From positions 1 through 64,000 of the forward strand of contig NZ_MJAJ01000044.1 of NCBI RefSeq assembly GCF_001746365.1: a stretch of 64,000 bases of DNA. Reading direction: 5' to 3'. The stretch is from Streptomyces sp. LUP30. GTDB taxonomy: Bacteria; Actinomycetota; Actinomycetes; Streptomycetales; Streptomycetaceae. How positions within the stretch are numbered: the stretch's first letter is position 1; each line of letters opens with the position of its first letter. This document shows positions 57,858 through 64,000 of the stretch, piece after piece. Made by a program: the position numbers and the translations under genes. The notes under the pieces were generated by a model, which was given only the letters and a program-made list of their open reading frames with translations, was not told the DNA's origin and made no database searches.

Positions 57858-58657
57858 TGACCGAGAACCCGCAGCTCAGTGGCGTCGACCTGGCCCGCGT
57901 CGCACTGCGCGCGGCCAAGGTGGCGGCGCAGAAGAACGGCGGCGGCCGTACGGTGCAGCCCAAGCCGCGCACGACCCGGGTGGTCCGGCGCGACGGGCGC
58001 GAGCCGATGGGGCTCGGTGCCGCGATCGGCGCGCTTGTGACCGAGCGGGCCTGGGAGCTCCCGGCCGCCGGCGCTTCGCTGCGCGGGCGGTGGGAGGCCA
58101 TCGCACCCGAGCTCGCGGGGCACGTCGCGGCCGTCGGCTACGACGCCGACTCTGGCCAGCTCACCGTGTGCCCGGAGTCGTCGGCCTGGGCGACGAAGAC
58201 GCGCCTGGAGCAGATCCGCATCGTCGACGCCGCCAACAAGTCGGCGGGCCGTACGGTCGTGCGCGCCCTGCGGATCCTGGCGCCCGGCTCTGTAGCTGTG
58301 CCCGACCATGTCGACGTCGTTCCGGCGGCCGCGCCCACCGGTCCGGCGAGGACCAGGGAGACGGCGTGCGAGGGCTACCGCCGCGCGCTCGCCGCGCACC
58401 AGGAGGCCGTGCCGCCGCGCCGGGTGGATCAGGGCATCGCGGAAGCGGTGGAGCGGCAGACCGCCGCGATGCGGGAGCTGAGCCGCCGCGCGTTTCCCGA
58501 GCCGGACGTCGTCCCGGACGATGCGCCAGCCCCGCTCGAGGCCGTCCGTGTCCAGCGCCGCCGCGAAGTCGCCGCTACCCACGCGGCCGCGCTTCGCCGC
58601 GCCCGTGCCGAGCGCGCTCAGCAGGCCGAAGCGCGGCCGCTGGGGCGTACAGCGTGA
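57857..58657 (+). CDS. DciA-like replicative helicase loader (DUF721)
   Basis: 266 residues. A central domain at about 55-155 matches DUF721/DciA: GRWEAIAPELAGHVAAVGYD, LTVCPESSAWATKTRLEQIRI and a final LRILAPGS. Chromosomal DciA loads DnaB in most bacteria without DnaC. N- and C-terminal extensions are basic, then helical (EAVERQTAAMRELSRR). Coupled to rep by TGATG, so it is likely made in proportion to the initiator and brings DnaB to the plasmid origin. Confidence 0.85.
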   Translation: MTENPQLSGVDLARVALRAAKVAAQKNGGGRTVQPKPRTTRVVRRDGREPMGLGAAIGALVTERAWELPAAGASLRGRWEAIAPELAGHVAAVGYDADSGQLTVCPESSAWATKTRLEQIRIVDAANKSAGRTVVRALRILAPGSVAVPDHVDVVPAAAPTGPARTRETACEGYRRALAAHQEAVPPRRVDQGIAEAVERQTAAMRELSRRAFPEPDVVPDDAPAPLEAVRVQRRREVAATHAAALRRARAERAQQAEARPLGRTA

Positions 58658-58887
58658 GGCCGTCGGGGCTACCAACGCGGGCGTTCCCGATGACCAGGGT
58701 GGGCCATGCGATACGTGGTGCGCGTGGCCCGCCGACGGTCTTCCTGGGTGATGTCCGCAGGTCGGAGATAGCCGATGGGCAGGCGGTATCGGGGTGGTTG
58801 GATGGCCAGGTGTCAACGCCCGTTCTGGTTCGTTGAACATGCCGTCCCGCGTCTGGTGGGCGCGGTTGGACGGCGGGGAGGTAGCTG

Positions 58888-59634
58888 ATGAGCGATCGAA
58901 GTGCAATTGAGTGGACTGAGGCGACGTGGAATCCGACGACAGGATGTGACCGGGTTTCCTCTGGGTGCGACAACTGCTACGCGCTGACGTTGGCCAAGCG
59001 GTTAAAGGCGATGGGGGCGGCGAAATATCAGAATGACGGGGATCCGCGGACGTCGGGGCCGGGGTTCGATCTGACCGTGCATCCCGATGCGCTGGATGTT
59101 CCGTACGGGTGGAAGAACCCGCGGACGGTGTTCGTGAACTCCATGTCGGATCTGTTCCATGCCCGGGTGCCGCTGGACTTCGTACGGCAGGTCTTCGAGG
59201 TCATGGCGGACACGCCGCAGCATACGTACCAGGTGCTGACCAAGCGGGCCAGGCGCCTGCGGCAGGTCGCCGACCAGCTCGTGTGGCCGGGGAACCTCTG
59301 GATGGGTGTCTCGGTGGAAACAGCGAAGGAACTTCCCCGGGTTGATGATCTGCGACAGGTGCCCGCCGCGGTCCGGTTCCTGTCCTGTGAGCCGCTGCTG
59401 GGTCCGCTGGAGGGGCTGAACCTGGAAGGCATCCACTGGGTGATCGCCGGCGGTGAGTCCGGCCCGCGGCATCGGCCGATGGAAGAAGCCTGGGTGACAC
59501 AGATCCGTGATCTGTGCCTGGAGGAGCGTGTCGCGTTCTTCTTCAAGCAGTGGGGCGGCCACACGCCTAAGGCCGGCGGCCGCACCCTGCAAGGCCGTAC
59601 CTGGGATCAGATGCCTGCGTTCACCGGCGCCTGA
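58888..59634 (+). CDS. Gp37/Gp68-family (DUF5131) three-Cys-motif protein
   Basis: 248 residues from ATG with GGGGAGG upstream. C-x6-C-x2-C at C20, C27 and C30 (GCDRVSSGCDNCYA), then VFVNSMSDLFH, VLTKRARRL and WVIAGGESGPRHRPM. This is the phage Gp37/Gp68 family, annotated as a partner of TcmP. The three cysteines resemble a radical-SAM or iron-sulfur site. It converges on the TcmP gene with 6 bases between stops. Confidence 0.88.
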   Translation: MSDRSAIEWTEATWNPTTGCDRVSSGCDNCYALTLAKRLKAMGAAKYQNDGDPRTSGPGFDLTVHPDALDVPYGWKNPRTVFVNSMSDLFHARVPLDFVRQVFEVMADTPQHTYQVLTKRARRLRQVADQLVWPGNLWMGVSVETAKELPRVDDLRQVPAAVRFLSCEPLLGPLEGLNLEGIHWVIAGGESGPRHRPMEEAWVTQIRDLCLEERVAFFFKQWGGHTPKAGGRTLQGRTWDQMPAFTGA

Positions 59635-59640
59635 CGGTTT

Positions 59641-60804
59641 TCACCGAGGGGGCTGCACGATGAGTTCGTGGGTTTTCCCTCCGATGCCCGTGCTGGCCGT
59701 CCGGCCGCTGCTGTGCAGCAGCTTGACGGCTTTGCGCGCGGCGGGTTCGGTGACCTGCCCGTAGTAGTCGCCGAACACGTCCAACGTGTGGTTGAGCAGT
59801 TTGAAGGGCCGTTTCTGCTGGTGCAGGATCCGTTCCATGTTGTCGGCCATTGCGGGCACGGCAGCGTCGATGACCTCCTGCGGGTCCGGGCGGACCACCG
59901 AGGTAGCAGAGAAGAGAGCGTCCGGGTCTTCCCGTTCCTCCTTGATCTCAAGTCCCTCCCACCATGCGTCGCGAGCCCGGGCGACGGCGTCGCCGAAGAA
60001 CCACAGGCCGTGTTCGCTGCGGGAGCCGAAGACCAGGTGGTACACCGCCTTCTGCCCGTGCTTTCTGGCGACCGGCACCGACTGGACGAACATGCCGGTC
60101 TTCTCCCTCAGCCGCTGGGCGTACTGGGCGGCCACGATCTCGTCCACGTCCGCCGCGGCCGGCTCGTCCGGCCGGAAGTACTCACGCCACCACCGGCCGC
60201 CGCACGCCTCGTCGAAGCGCTCGGAGGAGCGTTCCAGACCGCGGGCGGAGCGGGCATTGCCTCCCAGGCGCCGTACCGCGTCCATGCTGAAGTTCATCAA
60301 GAACTCGGTCGGCTGCCAGAGCCGCGGAGTACTGCGCCGCTGGTTCAGCGTCTGAACGATCCGGTCGAACGGCAGCCCCAGGCCGCACGGATCAAGGAAC
60401 AGGAATAGCGGGAGCCCTTCGGCAACCCGCAGAACCTCGCCCAGAACTCCGCCCACGTCGCCGTGATGCACCCTCGCGTCCACGCCCAAGGCGCGGTAGT
60501 GGGCAGCGACCTGGTCCAGACGGGCAACGGAATCGGGTTTCTGCTCCACGAAGAAGCAGTTCCATAACAACGCGTTCTTCTCCAGGTGATGAGCGGCCAC
60601 CTGCATCGCGATCTCCGCAGAGCCGGGGTCGCCGCTCTCGTACCGTCCCTCGCCCGCATAGCCGTCGAGGTACACGACCTGGTGACGACCGCGCGAGCCG
60701 GTCATCCCGCCGAAGCGGGGAATGTACTGACCGAGCAGCTTGTGCTTGAGGACACTCGGCAGCGCCTGTGAGGCCCAATAGTCCTTGTCGGTGCCCGTCG
60801 CCAT
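59641..60804 (-). CDS. tcmP: Three-Cys-motif partner protein TcmP
   Basis: 387 residues from ATG with GGGGGAG upstream. The TcmP pattern includes VVYLDGYAGEGRYESGDPGSA (glycine-rich loop) and LFLFLDPCGLGLPF, a fold related to methyltransferases. These genes are found beside a three-Cys-motif gene; here the partner is the convergent Gp37/Gp68 gene. The pair may modify nucleic acid or act in phage defence; direct evidence is lacking. A longer start with 20 residues is possible. Confidence 0.88.
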   Translation of the reverse strand: MATGTDKDYWASQALPSVLKHKLLGQYIPRFGGMTGSRGRHQVVYLDGYAGEGRYESGDPGSAEIAMQVAAHHLEKNALLWNCFFVEQKPDSVARLDQVAAHYRALGVDARVHHGDVGGVLGEVLRVAEGLPLFLFLDPCGLGLPFDRIVQTLNQRRSTPRLWQPTEFLMNFSMDAVRRLGGNARSARGLERSSERFDEACGGRWWREYFRPDEPAAADVDEIVAAQYAQRLREKTGMFVQSVPVARKHGQKAVYHLVFGSRSEHGLWFFGDAVARARDAWWEGLEIKEEREDPDALFSATSVVRPDPQEVIDAAVPAMADNMERILHQQKRPFKLLNHTLDVFGDYYGQVTEPAARKAVKLLHSSGRTASTGIGGKTHELIVQPPR

Positions 60805-60997
60805 GGTTTCTCCCCCACCCACCCCAGAATCCACTGTGATAACCGATATTGAGGTAAGCGTCACGCACCGTAAAGAGGGCGGCAGGGCCGGGACACGGGC
60901 CGTGGTGAGGCATGTTGGGCGGCCGCGGCTATCGAACCGCCCGGCAGCTGCCAGGCGCCCTACGTGCGTTTGGGGCCCGTCTCAAACAAGCTGAGGT

Positions 60998-63673
60998 CTA
61001 CCGCCTGGTGCGCAGAAGGTCGCGCCGTGCGGTGACGATCTCGCGCCACCGTGCACGGGTGACCTGTTCGCCGTCCAGCCAATGCGGCGCCGTGTGCTCA
61101 GCGGGGAGCGGGAGGCCGGCCATGAAGTGCGCGATGTCGATGTAGTACGCGTAGTCGCCGTCCTGGGTCAGTTCGCGCAGTCGGGAGATGGTGGCGCTCA
61201 GCCCGTCATGGTCTTCCAGGACAGCCTGGTGGAAGGCGGCTGCGAGCTCGAGGGTGGGGGCCATGGAGGTGAGGCCGGCGACGTCGAGTTCGGTGCGCAG
61301 GGCGCGGACGCGGTCGTTGAGTGTGGGGTTGCCGGCGTCCCGGATGAGGGCGGCGATGGCCGCGTTGATCGTGGTGGCGCGCAGGTCGAGGTGTGCGAGG
61401 AGTTGTTCGGCGAGGTCGATTTCGTCGTCGGCCTGGTGAGGGTCGTAGAAGGCGATGGCGAGGGCGCGCAGGGCTTGATTGTGTGCGGCCTCGCCGGCTT
61501 TGGCGTGTTGTTCGGCCTCGAGGCGCCCGGCCTGGTAGGCGGCGGCCGCGCGTGCCGGCTCTCCCTGGACCCACCACACGTCGCCCAGGACGCGCTGATG
61601 GCGGCCTTCCCACCCCAGGGTCTGTGCGGCGGCGTACGTGGTGGGAAAGTCCCCGGCCAGCCGAGCGGCCTGGGCAAGGCCACGCCGGGCGGCCGGGGCC
61701 AGGCGGCCGCCGCCGTCGACGACCTGCTGGTATCCGCGGCGCGAGTCCGCGCTGTGCCCGATGTCGCGGTGGGCCTTGGCCCGGTAGTAGAGGGCCATGT
61801 GCTGCAGGTCATCGGGGAGCAGGCGGCTGTCGATGACCGTGGTGAGGCGGGCGGCGGTGCGTGAGCGGTGTTCATGCTGGCGGCGGGCGAGCGCGCTGAG
61901 GAGTTCGACCAGGGCGTCGGCGGCCGTACCCAGTCCCGCCTCGGTTTCGGTGTCGGGCGGGGCGAGGGGCTCCCACACGGAGTCGCTGACGTAGGTCCAG
62001 GCAGCGGGTGTGAGCCAGTCGAGGTCAAGGCGGTGGTCGCGGGCGAGGCGCAGGCCCTGGCGTAGGCAGGCGATCAGCAGGAGCCGGTCCGGGCCGGGGG
62101 CGCCCTGGTGCTGTTCGCCCAGGGTGGTGAAGGCGCGCCGGGCGGCCTGTTGCCAGTCGGCGTCGGTCCAGCGGTCGTCGGTGGTGTCTTCGGCGTTGCG
62201 TACGGCCGAGCGGATGAGTCCGTGGAGGTGGAAGGGCCACAGGCCGAAGGGGTTGTCGTGGACGAAGGGCCGCTCGGTCAGCCGCTGGGCGGGCCCCTCG
62301 TGGGCGAGGCCGGCGGCGCGCGTGGCGAGGGGCACGTCGAAGGCGTCCAGCAGGCTCACCGAGCGCAGGACGTGGCGTTCGTCGGGGGTGAGGTCGGACA
62401 GGGTGCGGGAGACCAGGGCGGGGAAGTCGTGGTCGAAGTCACCGGGCTGCAGGGTGTGGCCGCTGCGGCGCAGTTCCAGGAACCGGGCGACGGACAGATC
62501 GAGGTACAGGGGCAGGCCGTGCGAGCGGGCGGTGATGACCTGCCGGATGTTCTCGCCGATGAGGGGCTGGCCGTCGCGGGTGAGGCGGCGGGCGAGGTAG
62601 TCGTCGCAGTCCTCGGGGGAGAAGTCGCCGATCAGCACCTGCCGCGCCGTGCCGACACCGGTGGGGGTGCGGGCGGCAGGCACGGCTGTGTGAGCGAGCC
62701 CGGGCCAGGCGGCGGGGCCGGTGTAGTCGAGTTGCCCTTGCAGGGCGGGGTCGGCCCATTGCAGCCGGGAGCGCCCGGTGATCACCCAGAAGGCGTTCGG
62801 CAACAGCCACACCGTCCGCTGGATCAGCCGCTCCAGGTCGCGGCGGGTGCGGTCGCCGATGTCCTCGAACGTGTCCAACAGCACGACCGGCACAGCCTTC
62901 TTTCCGTCGGGGAGGCGGGCGAGCTCCCACGCCAGCAGGTGGGAGTAGAAGGCGAGGGTGTCCAGGTCGGGTTCGGCCTCCAGCAGGTCCGCCAGCCGGG
63001 CGCAGCCGGCCAGGGCCCGGACGGTCTGGCGGCGTTCGCGCAGCGCGCCGATGAGGGCACCGGTGACCTGGCCGACGACCGAGCCGATGGTGCCGGGCAG
63101 CATGAGTGCCTGCGCGACGTCGGCGAGCGCGGACTGCATCTGCTGCGGCAGGGCCTGCCCGAACCGGGAGCCGAGACCCGCACGGCGCAGGTATTCCTCC
63201 AGCGGTTCGCCGGGGTGGTTGGCCTCCCAGTAGCGGCGCAGCGCCAGGTCGAAGGCGGGCAGGGGCCGGCCGATCCTGGTGAGGGCGGCCCGGATCGTCA
63301 GCACGATCTGCTCGAAGTCGGTGCCGGCGGAGCGGGCGAGGTCGATCCGTACGGGCAGGATCCGGTCGGCCGGCCAGCCCGGTGCGCCCCACTGGGAGGG
63401 GCGGCGTCCGGCGTCGGCGAGCGCTGCCTCCAGCGTCCGGGACAGGGTTGTTTTGCCGATGCCGCCCACGCCGTGGAAGACGAGGACGTGGTTGCGGGGC
63501 GCCTCGAGGTCCTCGGGGTCGAAGCCGGGGGCACCGACATGCTGGAGGTGCTCGGTGAGCGCGGCCGCGACCGTCTCCCACTGCGAGGACCGGTTCGTGA
63601 ACGCCTCTGCGGCCTGCACGCTGCGGTCGTTCGTGCTGAACAGGGCCCTGAGATCCCGGCCTGCCACATCCAC
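60998..63673 (-). CDS. STAND NTPase with TPR-like C-terminus
   Basis: 891 residues from GTG. A short N-terminal segment with no known effector precedes a STAND/NB-ARC-type ATPase: P-loop GVGGIGKT (68-75), Walker B VVLLDTFE (263-270) and the sensor WVITGRSRLQW. A winged-helix region follows, and the last 330 residues are helical repeats of TPR type (QHMALYYRAKAHRDIGHSADSRRGYQQV). Such proteins sense invaders in bacterial NLR-like defence (Avs, bNACHT), or act as regulators. No obvious effector domain is present, so an effector may be supplied by the divergent gene at 63875. Confidence 0.85.
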   Translation of the reverse strand: MDVAGRDLRALFSTNDRSVQAAEAFTNRSSQWETVAAALTEHLQHVGAPGFDPEDLEAPRNHVLVFHGVGGIGKTTLSRTLEAALADAGRRPSQWGAPGWPADRILPVRIDLARSAGTDFEQIVLTIRAALTRIGRPLPAFDLALRRYWEANHPGEPLEEYLRRAGLGSRFGQALPQQMQSALADVAQALMLPGTIGSVVGQVTGALIGALRERRQTVRALAGCARLADLLEAEPDLDTLAFYSHLLAWELARLPDGKKAVPVVLLDTFEDIGDRTRRDLERLIQRTVWLLPNAFWVITGRSRLQWADPALQGQLDYTGPAAWPGLAHTAVPAARTPTGVGTARQVLIGDFSPEDCDDYLARRLTRDGQPLIGENIRQVITARSHGLPLYLDLSVARFLELRRSGHTLQPGDFDHDFPALVSRTLSDLTPDERHVLRSVSLLDAFDVPLATRAAGLAHEGPAQRLTERPFVHDNPFGLWPFHLHGLIRSAVRNAEDTTDDRWTDADWQQAARRAFTTLGEQHQGAPGPDRLLLIACLRQGLRLARDHRLDLDWLTPAAWTYVSDSVWEPLAPPDTETEAGLGTAADALVELLSALARRQHEHRSRTAARLTTVIDSRLLPDDLQHMALYYRAKAHRDIGHSADSRRGYQQVVDGGGRLAPAARRGLAQAARLAGDFPTTYAAAQTLGWEGRHQRVLGDVWWVQGEPARAAAAYQAGRLEAEQHAKAGEAAHNQALRALAIAFYDPHQADDEIDLAEQLLAHLDLRATTINAAIAALIRDAGNPTLNDRVRALRTELDVAGLTSMAPTLELAAAFHQAVLEDHDGLSATISRLRELTQDGDYAYYIDIAHFMAGLPLPAEHTAPHWLDGEQVTRARWREIVTARRDLLRTRR

Positions 63674-63874
63674 CCCCGAAAAATGATCACTCGCAGGTCA
63701 ACCTATGCCCGCCCTGAGGGATTTGGGGAGTCCGCCTGCTGCCGTGGCCCGCCTGAGTGACGGATTCAGGCCTGCCGATGCCGCCTTGGAGCGCCATGGC
63801 GGCACCGAACCGGGCAGGCGGGCCGGGAGGACAATGACCCATCCGTTCAAGATCAGAACAACGAGGGGTTTGCC

Positions 63875-64000
63875 ATGCCCGGTACACCAGATGAGCCCGA
63901 CTTCTCCGGCCTGGACGGGGGCGAGGATCAGCAGGCGGACGACATCGTGCGGGAGGTGGTGGGCTGGTACAACGCTCAGATCATTGCGGAACGCCGTGCA
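63875..64000 (+). CDS. Partial gene running off the window end
   Basis: First 42 codons from ATG with GAGGGG upstream. The visible part is acidic (PGTPDEPDFSGLDGGEDQQADD) then helical (IVREVVGWYNAQIIAERRA). Divergent from the STAND gene with a 200-base gap that holds the promoters. The family cannot be told from this fragment. Confidence 0.6.
   Translation, partial: MPGTPDEPDFSGLDGGEDQQADDIVREVVGWYNAQIIAERRA

Overview
The window reads as the left end of a Streptomyces linear replicon, most likely a conjugative linear plasmid. A plasmid-like chromosome arm cannot be excluded from one end alone. Base 1 starts with the CCCGCGGAGCGGG signature of Streptomyces telomeres, followed by foldback palindromes. 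Base composition is strongly GC-rich. Many genes belong to actinomycete-only families (DUF6415, DUF6879, DUF5753, DUF6233, DUF6207, DUF5999, Wbl). A telomere-helicase gene of ttrA type, an FtsK-like pump, a MobF relaxase, parAB, a large membrane-protein transfer operon and a rep-dciA operon are all present. No tpg/tap terminal-protein genes are visible, so these would be supplied from elsewhere.

Layout. 0-3.5 kb: telomere, subterminal repeats, ttrA-like helicase and a coupled small gene. 3.5-11.9 kb: small regulators (DUF5753 HTH plus DUF6879), an FtsK-type ATPase and small membrane proteins. 11.9-15 kb: two copies of a ~300-bp repeat carrying 12-bp tandem arrays, an ATP-dependent DNA ligase, a recurring CATGGTCGG motif and two damaged small genes. 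15-20.4 kb: a replication-relaxation type gene, an ~800-bp non-coding block of symmetrically arranged palindromes, and a MobF relaxase. 20.4-23.7 kb: a two-gene unit (HNH nuclease fused to an SF2 helicase, plus a helical partner) behind a promoter that matches the RecA-independent (PafBC) DNA-damage consensus. 24.3-26.6 kb: parA and parB, with two parS-like sites inside the parB coding sequence. 26.6-47 kb: a nearly uninterrupted leftward set of about 29 genes, including an Lsr2-like protein, a GGDEF diguanylate cyclase, a P-loop kinase, a Pycsar-effector-like membrane protein, an FtsK-type ATPase with membrane partners, a very long disordered basic protein and a DUF2637 coiled-coil membrane protein. 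47-51.5 kb: Wbl regulator, anti-sigma-like ATPase, GntR regulator and a UTRA-only paralogue. 51.7-55.2 kb: kinases, a dehydrogenase, a HAD phosphatase and an XRE regulator. 55.2-58.7 kb: structured non-coding region, then rep and a DciA-type helicase loader. 58.9-64 kb: a convergent Gp37/Gp68 (DUF5131)-TcmP pair, a STAND NTPase and the start of one further gene.

Working model (inference). Rep plus the DciA homologue load the host DnaB helicase at an internal origin near 55-56 kb. ParAB with parS in the parB gene segregates the replicon. The FtsK-like proteins, membrane operon, relaxase and TtrA serve transfer. The HNH-helicase pair, the Gp68-TcmP pair and the STAND ATPase are the best candidates for phage-defence or stress cargo. 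The two loci most likely to be undescribed are the damage-promoter HNH-helicase operon at 20.3-23.7 kb and the mirror-symmetric palindrome block at 17.0-17.8 kb.
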